34,006 nucleotides of DNA. Source: Entamoeba invadens IP1. Taxonomy: Eukaryota > Evosea > Mastigamoebida > Endamoebidae. Below, piece after piece: positions 18,848 through 29,029 of the stretch; position 1 is the first letter of the stretch; the number at the start of each line of letters is the position of its first letter. The notes below the pieces were generated by a model, which was given only the letters and a program-made list of their open reading frames with translations, had not been told where the DNA came from and did not search any database. A program made the translations under genes and the position numbers. The stretch is taken from contig NW_004191829.1 in assembly GCF_000330505.1 (NCBI RefSeq), positions 22,050 through 56,055 on the forward strand. Reading direction: 5' to 3'.

Positions 18848-20541
18848 TTATTTTTTGTTTTTGTTTTTTCTACACTCTTTTTTGATTTCTTGGATTACAG
18901 ATCTTCTTTTTTTTCTTGGCTTTTTTTCACGTATAATTTTTTTCTTTGTATTTTGAATATCAACAATTTTAGTTGGATTTTTATTTTCAAGTCTTGTTTG
19001 TTGGATAAAGTCTTCACGTTCAAACATATCACCATTTGTTGAAGTGTTTATACCAACAACATTTTCATTGATACAATCTACACAATTTTCTTTTGTAACA
19101 TTTTCCGTCTCGTTTTGTTCACAATTTTCGACTTCGAAGTAAACTTCATGATTTAAACCATCAAATAACACACTTACCTTTTCGAGAAAACAATTTAAAT
19201 TGATTTCACCACAGAAATAATTTGTTGTTAAATTTTTAAGTGTATTATATATTATTTCAACTTTACTGTTTGATTTTTTATAAATCCGTTTTTCATGTTT
19301 TTAGATCTTTATTAACATCTTCTATCACTTCTCCGATTTTTTCAACGAACTTCCAGAAACCAGGTTTCACGAACTCAAGCCTCCTGGTGAGCGCGGCGTG
19401 GTAAGACTCACAATCATTATTAGTCCTCTTTTTTTCTCATAAATTGACACCACAATGAAATGGGAAACGCGCCATTTATCCACACTTTATTGAAGTATTC
19501 CACAACTATCCCAAATGAAGGTACATGAGAATACCACGCCGTTAAAATACCAACTGTTTGAATAATATCTTCTTCTTTCAAAAAGCACACGGACTCTAAT
19601 ATTTTCACTGCAGCTTTGAATTCCGTATTTAAAGAATACTCACATTTAAGACCAGCATTATTGATAAACTTTCGTATGGCTTGACGTTGATGAAAAAGGC
19701 ATCCTTTGTGCTCTAGACCAAATGTTTTGTATTTTCTTAAAACAGCGATAAGCGAATTTTCGAAGTCAGTCACAACAACAACGTTTCTTCCAAAACAAGT
19801 ATAATTTTCGTTGATTTCTTTTAGCAAGCATTCAATGGCATTAAAAAGTGTTTCATATGTATTTGAAGTTTTGTTTTTCAACAAATAGTGAATTGCTGGA
19901 AATGTTTGGTTGTTTTGTAATTGACAATGCAGTGTATATAGCTGATAAAATTGTTTGGGGCAACTCCGGAAAGTCCCATCCATAAACACTTCTTTGCATC
20001 TTGCTAACATTGTCAATTGTTCGCTATTTCCAAATATAAGTATTCCAAGTTGCTCATCTTTGAATAATAAATTGAAGTGGCCAACACATATTATAATATC
20101 ATCATATGAATTTGGTTCAATTTTGTGAACTTTGTTTCTTTGAACAAAACGTTCTAATGTCGATTGTGTTATTCCTATAGAACCTCTTTTGTATTTTGTT
20201 ATAAATGATTTCATTGTTAATTTTTTTGTTGGTGAAGTTTGTAAGTCATTTTTGATAAAATTTAAATGATTTTTTCTGCGTAAATCTTGTTTTTCGTGAA
20301 TGTGAGTTGTTGTTTTGCCATAATGATAACATCCATCTGTGTTTTTTATTATAGTCACTTTACACTTTCGACAAGAGCAGCGAAAGTGTGTTCTTTCTTT
20401 GTCTATGGCATGAAACAAATAACCATCATAAATAGGCAATTCTTTCCCCTTGTGCTTTTGATGCTCATTCTTGTTATATATTAGTTTTGATGTTGTATTT
20501 ATAATTAAAAATACAAAACCAATAAAGTAATATAAATACAT
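18848..20541 (-). pseudogene. MULE-type transposase with FLYWCH zinc finger, two frameshifts
   Basis: Starts at ATG 20539-20541, 19 bases inside the right TIR. Residues ~30-85 are a FLYWCH-type finger: IYDGYLFHA, F53-R-C55, C60, H80-x-H82. The MULE domain follows: KEVFMDGTFRSCPKQFYQLY (first Asp, residue 188), VVVVTDFENSL (Asp 259), GCLFHQRQAIRKFI (C281, H284), VWINGAFPISLW. A shift in the T7 run at 19424-19430 interrupts it, and the next frame carries straight on with RTNNDCESYHAALTRRL and PGFWKFVEKIGEV, the conserved Mutator C-terminal block. A second shift near 19300 leads into a tail ending in a basic KKKIIREKKPRKKRR stretch, likely a nuclear signal. The last frame ends at 18848. Both breaks lie in A/T runs, so sequence errors are possible; if real, the copy is inactive. 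Confidence 0.88.
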
Positions 20542-20559
20542 AAATGTAAAAATAAACGA

Positions 20560-20899
20560 TTATTTTTTTAATATTTTAATGAAATAAAGTTAATAAAAGT
20601 TAATAAAATGATAATTCAATTTTAATAATTCGGGTTGTAGTGATTATAATAGAGCCGAAGTAATTCAAATGACATCATATAAACACAATAAAGAACTTTA
20701 AAATTGGTATGTTTTTACATAAAACATGTTAAAAATAAATTTTTGAATACAAATGGTTATTTAAACAAATTGCATTTCAAATTCACTTTTGAAAAATACA
20801 TCATTAAATTATATACTAATTAATTAAATATTATTTTATTTATAAATTTGACAACAATTGTTTATAAATTGTTTGGTTAATTGAATCAAGTATTTTTGA
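20560..20899 (-). repeat. right TIR of MULE-type element
   Basis: 340-bp arm matching 18499-18838 in reverse. It should also carry the transposase promoter, because the start codon is only 19 bases away. Confidence 0.85.
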
Positions 20900-20903
20900 T
20901 TAA
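20900..20903. repeat. TTAA target duplication, right side of MULE-type element
   Basis: Second copy of the TTAA at 18495-18498, after which the right TIR of the piggyBac-type element resumes with ACAAAAATAATAC. Confidence 0.85.
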
Positions 20904-21032
20904 ACAAAAATAATACTTATGAGACTTTTCCAATAATACAATGTGTGAATTTACACAAACGTTAAGTTGTGTATTTTTATTTGTTGCTTTAAAAAAATAC
21001 TCAAAATATTGTATGTATAACCAAAGTTACTG
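20904..21032 (-). repeat. right TIR of piggyBac-type element, middle piece
   Basis: Inverted copy of about 15950-16074, with a few substitutions. Bounded by the MULE insertion on the left and the hAT insertion on the right. Confidence 0.85.
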
Positions 21033-21040
21033 GTTCAAGT
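21033..21040. repeat. 8-bp target duplication GTTCAAGT, left side of hAT
   Basis: GTTCAAGT at 21033-21040 and 25121-25128. The left TIR of the host element gives the empty site (CTGGTTCAAGTAATA, read on the opposite strand). Eight bases is the standard hAT duplication. The last T could instead belong to the element, making it seven. Confidence 0.8.
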
Positions 21041-21060
21041 ATACCCTGGCAGACATTTTT

Positions 21061-21622
21061 TTGCCGAGCCTTGTGTTTTTTAAAGCTTTTTGTCCCAAAA
21101 GTACACTTTAAAAAAGTTTTTTAAGTATTTCGTTTTTTGTCAACGAAACAGGCCTTTGTTAAAATCAAAAAAATAATAAAAGAAAAAAAAATATTTTTTA
21201 AAATTAAAAGTCAAATTAAATTAACGAATCCTCGTTAATTTAAACTTTTTTCATAAAAAATAAGAAAAAACATATAACATTTTTTATATTACAAAAAATA
21301 ACAATATATTATTTTTGTTATTAAATATTAATTAATCATAATAAACAAACTATTAATTTATACATTTAAAAATAATAAATTAGTTAATTAAATTAAAAAC
21401 ATAAAATAAAACTCATAAAATGTGTTTTTTTATTAAAATTAAATAGATAATTAACATGGTTTTTAATATTAACGTCTTATAATCAAAATAATATTTAAAT
21501 AATTCTTAAAAATAATAATATTAAAAAATATTATGTAAATTACTATCAATATAATATAAATAAATTAAACTTGCATAAAACTATGAAATTTTTATTTCAA
21601 AATACGAAGAACTTAAAAATAT
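21061..21622. other. 5' non-coding part of the hAT element
   Basis: Very AT-rich leader between the hAT left end and the transposase start; should hold its promoter. No other coding pattern seen. Confidence 0.5.
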
Positions 21623-24447
21623 ATGTCTTCGTTAACACATTCTTTTATATTTGACAATGATTTATCCGCTGTTACATCTGTAGAAAACGGATTTATCAGG
21701 GCCAAAATTAACAAAAACTATTATTATTTCTGTATATATTGTTGTAAATGGTTGAGAAAGGGAAAAAAACAGATCACATAAATAAACAAAAACATGTATT
21801 TTCTCGTTGTCTCACTAATGTCGAAGCCAAACATATACTTACTGAAATCAACAAAGGGAACACGAAAAATTTAAATTTTAAAGAAAAAGAAATACATCTA
21901 ATTCCATCCGTAATAGTGTCTGATTTATTTTTAGAAAAAGCAAAATTTGAAAAAAGTTGTTTAAGTCGTCGCTCAAACAACAAAAAATGTATACTTCACA
22001 CTGTTGTGAAACCTATTTCCCAAAGTTCACACCTGCTTATTAACCGTGATAATATAAATGAAGACGAAATTAGTTCCGAGGGGGTTATTACACAAGCAAG
22101 ATGTGGTATAAATATAATTGACCAAGTTTCACTTCAAATGGCAACAACACAAAATTTAAATGTTATTGATGAAAATGTTAACATTATCGATTGTAACAAT
22201 ACATCACGTTTAAATGAAAGACAATCACAAACAAATACCATAAATTCCATTGTTAAAGGAATTAGTTTAACAGAAAACTCTACAATACCCATTCTTCCAT
22301 TAAAAGAACATTCTTTGTCTCTTGATCATCATGAGTATTCTTTTGATGAAATTAATTATGCACTTCCCAACATTAACAAATTAAACACAAATATTCAAAA
22401 TGTTATTTCCAATATTTTACCTTTATCAGACAACTTAGAATATATAACAAATGAAAAGTTGGAAGAAACTTACCCAGAAATATTTCAAGATTGTGAATAT
22501 TTTCATGAGACTTTAAAGTTTCAAGTGATATCAGAGTGTGTGTTTTCTATATTATGTACATGTGACAAATTAAATACAGAATTGTTCAACTTTGTAATGA
22601 ATTACTTTTTTGATGATTCAAATGGTTGGGTTGATGAACACCATCATAAAAAAGAAGAAGTGTTAAATATCAAAATAAAATTAATAAGCAAATTATTTAC
22701 TAGAATTGCTTTAAAATTGCGTTTTTCATCGGGGCAATTTATAATGTTACGTTTTGTGCTCATGATATTTGCAGGTCAATTTGCTCCAAAAGCTATAAAA
22801 TACGTGAAGAAAATGTCTCTTAGTTACAGGTCTGGAACTCGTATTTTGAGTAACGATTTTGAATACGATTTTATTTGTGTATTAAACGAGTCGATAAATG
22901 AGGGTGTTTTTATATCTGCTATTTATGATGGGAAAAGGTTTGGATCCACACAGTGCTTTGGGATAATTCTCAGAGTTGTGAAAAAGGATAATTGGTTCGA
23001 ATTTCCTTTCTATTTTGGAGAAACTGAAAACGGAGAAGAAGCCAATAATGTCGCAAAATTTATTTATGATCATTTAAAAATTAAATATGAAAATCATTTA
23101 GAACTGTTTGTCACTGGTAGTTCTGATGGTGCACTATGTCAATTAAAAAATGGCGCCACTAAAAAACTGGGAGACTTAATACATATCAATAAAAAGAATA
23201 CTCATCATTTCCTTACTGAATTTAGTTGTTGTTGGTGTTATGCCCATAGGTCTGGACTTGTAGTTTTTGAAGTGTTTAATTTCGATCCACTATTTAAAGT
23301 TTATCTGTTTGTAAAGAAATTTTGTTCTTCTGACATTCTGGGTCAATACTACCGATATCTTAACAATAAATCTATAATACACAAAAAAATTCCAACGTTT
23401 CAGCCTATCAGATGGCAATATTTATATTTAAACGTCAAAGGAATATGGGAACAACGTAAAAATATCGGAAGTTTTGTATGGATAAATCAAAAATTGTTTG
23501 TTGAATATTTCAAAACCAACAAATGTTATTATTGGGACACATCTACTTTAGGTGTATCAACACTGGATAATAAATGTGAATATATTTTTGATATTAATTC
23601 GAGTTTCTTTTTAATAGCACTTGCATTTGCCAAAGATCTTCTGGAAAAATTCAATTTATTTACAACTTCTCTCGAAGTTAGGAGATGTGTAATATGGGAA
23701 TTTCATGAATTGTCAAAAATATTCATTAAATATATTAAGTGGATAAAGGAAAAGGTTGAAAACAACGACTTGTCCGAATTTGATAATTTGAAATCACTGC
23801 AATTACAAATCAACAAACAAGAGATTGTTAAAATACTCTGTGTTGTTTATGTACGACTTAAAGTTCGTTTTAAAAGTTCGATTGTTTCCTCAACTTAACG
23901 AGTATCATCTATCACAGAAGAAGAATATTTACAAATGAAACATGATGGAATACCTCACGATTATTTTGTTGATGATCTTCTTAAGATTTTCTATCTTCCC
24001 AATTCGGTTTTTAGATCACAATTGTTTGTGTTTCCTGAATTCAAATATGCAACCAAAGATTTTGATGTTGTAACTGAAATTAAAAAAGAAATTACAAACT
24101 TTGAATTGTATCTTAAAAGCCAAATAATGAACTTGGATTCTATATATCAAACAATGCTATCTGTTAAAAAGAAAACACACTTTGAAATTTCAATTGCAAA
24201 CAAAATTGATTATAAGTACAAAATATCACTTTTGTGTTTTTTATCAATTTTAAAAACAAACTATCCGCTTCTCTACGAGCTTGTTTGTTTTCTTTTTGCT
24301 GTATCTCCCAGTTCAGTTTGTGTTGAAAGTTATTTTCATTGTGCCCAAAATGCCAGTCATGGTGTATTACGAACAGGTCCATTATTTCAGAAACTTTTTG
24401 AAACTCTTTGTTATCACTTAAAAAAATACAAATTAAATTCTTTTTAA
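21623..24447 (+). pseudogene. hAT transposase, one frameshift and one nonsense codon
   Basis: ATG at 21623-21625 opens a frame that ends in FCIYCCKWLRKGKK. A one-base shift in the A7 run 21763-21769 continues in the frame TDHINKQKH, restoring a BED-type C-x2-C...H-x4-H finger. The RNase H-fold core follows: SAIYDGKRFG (Asp at 22927-22929), TGSSDGA (Asp at 23125-23127), CWCYAHRSGLV (Cys/His motif, ~23229-23260) and PIRWQYLYL. An in-frame TAA at 23896-23898 interrupts the frame, which then runs unbroken to the hAT dimerisation block YPLLYELVCFLFAVSPSSVC (from 24262) and the stop at 24447. About 940 residues if intact. The single stop and shift make it inactive unless both are sequence errors. 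Family assignment rests on the core plus the C-terminal block. Confidence 0.85.
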
Positions 24448-25120
24448 ACAAATGATATTTGTTATTAGTTAAATATTTCAATTTTAATGTTTATATAAAA
24501 ACAAAAATTGAAAAATAATTAATTAATTAATTTATAACAACAAAATATAATGAATTTTAATACATTTTATTATAAAATTTATAAAATTCCATAATTCTAA
24601 AATTTATAAGTAAATGGATTTAATAGATAAAAAAATAGTCTTTGTAATTGAATTATTCTTAAGGTGTGTTTGGTTTAAATTATTTTTCGAAACATTAATA
24701 AAATTATAAAAGTCAATAAAAATATTAATTAAATATTTAAATGTGAACATTTAAAAATGTTTAAAATAATTTAATAATTATAATAATATATTAATAATAA
24801 TACTCAAAACAATTAAAAATAAGAAAAATCTCAATAAATGTATTAATTAGAAATAATAAAATAATAGAATTATTTATTTATTTTTAGCTTTTATCAGAGG
24901 TATTTTTAATGATGAATCCATTTTTATAAACTTCATTTTTTTACCACAAAAATAAATTCTATTTTTACATTTTTTTTATTTTCCATAAAACATTTCGATT
25001 TTTTCGTACAAAGTTTTAATTTTTTCAAACTTTTGTATAATTTTTTCAATTTTTGAGAGATCAATTTTTTACCACTTTTTTATTAACCCAAGACCAAAAA
25101 AAATGTTCTGCCATTGTATA
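24448..25120. other. 3' non-coding part of the hAT element
   Basis: AT-rich tail ending in ...AAATGTTCTGCCATTGTATA, the right terminal repeat. No coding pattern. Confidence 0.5.
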
Positions 25121-25374
25121 GTTCAAGTAATATTTCTATTTAATAAGATTTAATAGCGTAAAATAAAAACAAAATAAGCAGAGTTGTAATAATATATAAA
25201 TATATTTATTCATACAATTTACAATTTATTTATTGTCGACAAAAATATATTTTTATAAAAGCTTGACAAAAATACAACAATGAATTATTTTTAAAATTTT
25301 CTTTGTTAAAGAATAATTAAGAAAGTTCTTAATAATTTTTGGTAAAATGTCGTTTGGCAAAATGTCATCCCTGT
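25121..25374 (-). repeat. right TIR of piggyBac-type element, outer piece
   Basis: Inverted copy of 15692-15948, nearly identical. Its first eight bases are also the right hAT target duplication. Confidence 0.85.
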
Positions 25375-25378
25375 TTAA
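25375..25378. repeat. TTAA target duplication, right side of piggyBac-type element
   Basis: Pairs with 15688-15691. Also provides the TAA stop of the minus-strand gene beginning at 26468. Confidence 0.7.
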
Positions 25379-26468
25379 ACATCATTTACAAATCCTTCAT
25401 TGTTGATATTTTCAAATTCCATTTGTTGACCTTCACAACTTTCATTCAAATGTGTTTGTTGTTGAGGTATGATATACATTGGACCACATATAATAGGACA
25501 CACTGGCAACCAAATGCAACCACTCTCAACATATGAAGTTGGTATTGGGCATATAGGCGGGTTTTCACAACCAAAATTGGATTTGAAGATACGTCTGTTT
25601 CATTACAAGTCATTTCAATTTCAATTTCTTTTGCCTTTTCAATCATATCATTTTCATTTGACTCGTTGATTGATTCATTGTGGCTTTCTGTTGGTGTTGT
25701 TTGTTCTTCTACACTAACAACTTCATCTTCAACAATTGTTGTGTCTGATTTGTTGTTTATTTGTTCTCTAAGAATTTGATAATAATCCACAAAAGGAATA
25801 TTATTTACAACAGAATATTTCTTTGTTATTTCATCATTGTTAACGTTACCAATTACAAGAGCAATCGGTTTGTCATTCTTTTTGTGTGTCTTTTGAAAGT
25901 TGTAAAAACTGAATTCTACAATAGAACGACCGATATATCCATCCAAATTTTCAACAATTTTTCTTTTTTCCAATATGTAATGATGATTTAATTTATCATA
26001 ATGGGGTAATTTGTCCAGTTTTTCACTTGATAATTTATATTCAAATTTGGATTTTTTAGTGGAGTTGACTTTGAAATGTTCTTTACCAAATATATTCATC
26101 AATTTGTTGTTAAAATAATGTAAAAGTATTATTAGTTGTTCATCCCGATTTATCATACATCCTTTTGAACACTCTTGTGGCTTACCATTGGCATCAAACA
26201 CCAGATGTTTGTCTGTTATTGTATAACTTCGAGATGCATCAAATTCCACATCTCCTTTATCATTTAAAATTAAAGATATATCATATCTGCTCTTCATCTT
26301 TTTTGCTTTTCTCTTTTCATTGAGAAAAACAAAGGTGTAACCACATTGAGAAACCAAATAATTGACACATGAGTGGATATAAAGAATTTTGGAATCAGTT
26401 GAATTTCTTTTTGCTTTTGTGTTTTTCGTACTGGTAGTGCTGTTAAGTTTTTGTGTGTGTTGAGACAT
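25375..26468 (-). CDS. unidentified protein; probable frameshift; stop codon inside transposon target site
   Basis: Starts at ATG 26466-26468. The N-terminus is Ser/Thr/Lys-rich (MSQHTQKLNSTTSTKNTKAK). A folded-looking region (~residues 27-250) includes CVNYLVSQCGYTFVFLNEK, KGCMINRDEQLIILLHYF and GYIGRSIVEFSFYNFQK. An acidic Ser/Glu/Asn-rich stretch follows. The frame read from the ATG stops at 25446, but the sequence suggests a one-base loss near 25580: the alternative frame gives NFGCENPPICPIPTSYVESG, then CPIICGPMYIIPQQQTHL, a Pro/Cys-rich tail ending at TAA 25375-25377. That stop lies inside the TTAA where the transposon inserted. No signal peptide or membrane segment. I do not recognise the family; it could be a nuclear or regulatory protein, but this is a guess from composition. 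Confidence 0.6.
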
Positions 26469-27188
26469 TGTTGTGGTTTTGAAAGTTTGTTCTTTAAATT
26501 ATATTTATTTTTCTTATGTTAACACCTTTTTGATCGTCATAATTATGTAGAATTTCCCATAATTATACACAAAATTTGCCTTTTTCAATAACCAATTCAA
26601 TTTGCATTTTTTATTTTTTATCAATTGAGTTGATTTAACTTTGTGTTGTATATTTATAATTCTTGTGTTATTTGTCGTTATTTGCATTTTATTTACATTG
26701 AAATTACAGCTATTTTCAATTAAATATCCACTTTATCTTAAAATAAATAGAATTTGGAATGAACCTAATGATTAGGTTTATTTTAAATCTAAATATAAAT
26801 ATGTCACTCTGTTTAATTATTATATATTTAAATAATAACATTGTAAAATGATATCAAAATTAGTTTAAATGCTTTAATATTTGATTCCAATTATAATAAA
26901 TTTTAATAAACAAAATTATGTATAGTTCTGATACAATAATTAAATAATAATTAATAAAACATCATTAAATAAATATTATAAAATCACATTAAACTTTACA
27001 GAACTAATTTCATGATTTTATAAATAAAGGAAAAAACATCAAGCGACATAGTTTTTTGAGCTTATAATTACTTTTATAATAATATCTTATTGTGTTGATC
27101 TGGTTACCTTATTTTATTTTTAAAGTTTACACCAACTGAATTTTAGTTAAATTTAAAAACAATTAAAAATTAATAATTGTAACGAGAG
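26469..27188. other. AT-rich intergenic region
   Basis: Between two minus-strand genes. Near 26490 the minus strand has ATTTAAAGAAC, a TATA-like motif about 30 bases before the ATG at 26468. The rest is low-complexity, with no coding pattern. Confidence 0.5.
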
Positions 27189-29029
27189 TTATACAGACTC
27201 AAATCCATTGAGACACATTGCCAAGTACTTTTGTATTAATTTATGAGGCGTGTATTTAATAGTACTTTTCAAAACGTTGTATAACGCAACCATTACGTTA
27301 CCCGGGATATTCATTCGACTTACAAAATTGTGGTTATAATCTTCACCACTGAAGTCTTTCATTTTTGTGACATTGCTTGCAACAACTGCTGCAGTCAAAT
27401 AAGCTTTATGTCATATCTATTAAATTATATACTTATAATACATTAATTAAAATAATATAATATTTATTATATTTTTATTAATATAATTTATAATAATTAA
27501 GTTATACTTTGTTGATAACTTATTATAGTAAAACACAAACAGGTGATTGGGAATTTGTTTGTAGTGACTTTGTCGAAGTGCTCGAAGTAAGTGTTCTTTT
27601 TTGAAATAGAAAAGATGTTGTTGAGTTTGTTGTACTTTTCTTTTATTGCTTTTCCCACGTGTTCGAATGCTTCTGCATATTCCATTTTGATGCTCAATGA
27701 AGTGAATTCGCAATAAATGAGATACCCAAAGTTGTACTCTGAGATTTCCAAACACTCACACGCCACACTAATGAAAAATTCAAATATCTCAGTTTTGTTT
27801 GTAGCAACGCCAACTGTTTTTCCAAATGCAGAAATGATACTGTTCAAGTCTTGGGAGTACTTTTTCGAGAGTGCACTTTCACTCAAAAAGTCGCCTATTG
27901 ACACCTTTTTGATCAAATACAAATCGGTGACATACAACTGCTCTGCTAACAGTCTTGGAGATATTTCTATAATACTCAAAGGTTTCTGCGTCTTCTCGTT
28001 GTAGTCCACCGTTTCTTTTAAGAGTGAATTGATATCAATTTTTGCAGTGACTTTCTTGACAATTTCATCAACACTCAGAAACCCCTTTGGTGTTGTCACA
28101 AGCGCTTTCTTGTCGGCCAATGAGACTTTTGTGTTTGTTATTTGCAGTAAACTCTGTGTCCTGTTTTTAGAAAGACTTGACTTCTCTCTGTTCTTGATGT
28201 CGACTACAGACTCTTGTAGCTTTTTTATGGAGTCGTCTTGTCGTTCCAAGCTGTTAGAATGCCGTGGTGTGCGACTTCGTGGTGTACTTCTTTTGGTGCT
28301 TTGTAATTGTTGTTTTGATTTTGCAGACACATGAAGTCCTTCAAAAAGTGTTGTTTGATTAACAAATTGGACGACTCTGGTTTTCAGTTCTGTTGCTCTT
28401 TTGATGAAATCGTCTAACTTCTGTCTGATATCCAGTGGCATCAGAGTCCCATAGAATTCAAAATAAAGTTCGGCTACTTCTTTGAGTCGCTTTTTCTCGT
28501 AATTTGAAACATCAGTTGACACGTTGAACATATTATATTTCGACTCGAGTTTGGATAAAAAGTAGTCATACGTGTAAGTCTGTGAAAACACAACTAAAAA
28601 TTGGACGAGTGAATCTTTGGAAAGTATTTGGAAGAAAATCGACTCAAAGGCAATGTCTGGTGGTACCGAAACAATGTGGAAAGTTTCTTTGGAAAACTTT
28701 GGATCAATCGATCCTTCTGGGTCAAAGACCAAGTCTCTGTTCTGAACAACAGTTTCAATGAAATACTTCTTTTGTGTGTCAAAAGAACCATCTGAGAACA
28801 GTTTAAACAGTGTGTCTATTGGCATTTTAAGCACTATAATTGAGTTAATGGTTTGGTGGAAAAAGTCTCTTTTTTGAGGTGTTGTTGTGAACAAAGTCCA
28901 TTTGACCAATTCAAGTGATGTCGTGGGAAATATACAATTACCTTCAAATATGTGTCCCATTTGTTGTATGAACTCTTCTATTGACTTCTGCAATGCAATT
29001 GATTTGTTTGTATTAGAAAGAGTCAACAT
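27189..29029 (-). CDS. Ras guanine-nucleotide exchange factor (RasGEF/CDC25), two exons
   Basis: Exon 1 is 29029-27541, exon 2 is 27403-27189; joined length 1704 nt, 567 residues, in phase. Residues ~1-220 resemble the helical RasGEF_N-type region. Residues ~225-330 form a basic Ser-rich linker (QSTKRSTPRSRTPRHSNSLE). The CDC25 catalytic domain starts near 345: PLSIIEISPRLLAEQLYVTD, LYLIKKVSIGDFL, then FISVACECLEISEYNFGYLI. Exon 1 alone would stop short, without the catalytic helical hairpin. Exon 2 supplies a typical end (SYLTAAVVASNV, then SRMNIPGNVMVALYNVL, KYTPHKLIQKYL; compare the P..IQ.YL ending of CDC25 domains). It should load GTP on a Ras-family GTPase in signalling to the cytoskeleton or membrane traffic. 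The target Ras is unknown. The intron call is inference from donor and frame. Confidence 0.75.
27404..27540 (-). other. intron of the RasGEF gene
   Basis: The minus strand reads CACCT/GTTTGTGTTTTA at 27541/27540, the Entamoeba donor consensus GTTTGT. The ~137-nt interior is almost pure A/T. The acceptor is either AAAG at 27404 (used here) or GCAG at 27393; both keep the frame. The TAG at 27417 would give an immediate stop and is excluded. Confidence 0.6.

Larger units (their letters stand above)
18499..20899 (-). mobile_element. MULE/Phantom-like DNA transposon with 340-bp TIRs and TTAA duplication
   Basis: A 2401-bp element inserted in the right TIR of the piggyBac-type element. TIRs 18499-18838 and 20560-20899 begin TCAAAAATACTTGATTCAAT and are almost identical; I see a single difference (TTGTTATC versus TTGTTGTC). 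It encodes a FLYWCH plus MULE-type transposase on the minus strand. Long TIRs suit the Mutator group, but Mutator-like elements normally make 8-11-bp duplications, not TTAA. The FLYWCH domain recalls the Phantom subgroup. Near-identical arms imply a recent insertion. Confidence 0.85.
21041..25120 (+). mobile_element. hAT-type DNA transposon
   Basis: A ~4.08-kb element inserted in the right TIR of the piggyBac-type element. The ends are short imperfect inverted repeats: left (T)ATACCCTGGCAGACATTTTT, right (reverse complement) TATACAATGGCAGAACATTT. Flanked by GTTCAAGT on both sides. It encodes a hAT transposase with a BED-type finger and a C-terminal dimerisation region (21623-24447). Short TIRs and an 8-bp duplication agree with hAT. 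Age relative to the MULE insertion cannot be ordered: both hit the same host arm at different points. Confidence 0.85.
15692..25374. mobile_element. piggyBac-type transposon with ~400-bp TIRs, carrying two nested transposons
   Basis: The outer element is defined by inverted repeats. Left arm 15692-16093; right arm in three pieces, 25121-25374, 20904-21032 and 18482-18498, separated by a hAT and a MULE insertion. The arms are nearly identical, with a handful of mismatches (for example CTGCG versus CTGCT) and a small indel near the tips (GAGAGGGTGACA versus AGGGATGACA). It encodes a piggyBac transposase relic at 16173-18068. Without the two insertions and their duplications it is about 3.2 kb. 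piggyBac TIRs are usually a few tens of bases or less, so ~400-bp arms are atypical. The near-identical arms imply a recent arrival, later than the decay of a gene such as the HSP70 relic. Confidence 0.85.

Noticed and set aside
25446..25536. C-terminus of the gene at 26468 as read without a frame change (ending at 25446)
   Set aside because: Its last ~35 residues look random, whereas the alternative frame is Pro/Cys-rich and ends at a stop just before the transposon. Kept as an alternative, not the main call.
27447..27755. Separate 102-residue minus-strand protein
   Set aside because: It overlaps the RasGEF exon in another frame, has no domain and runs into pure A/T sequence.
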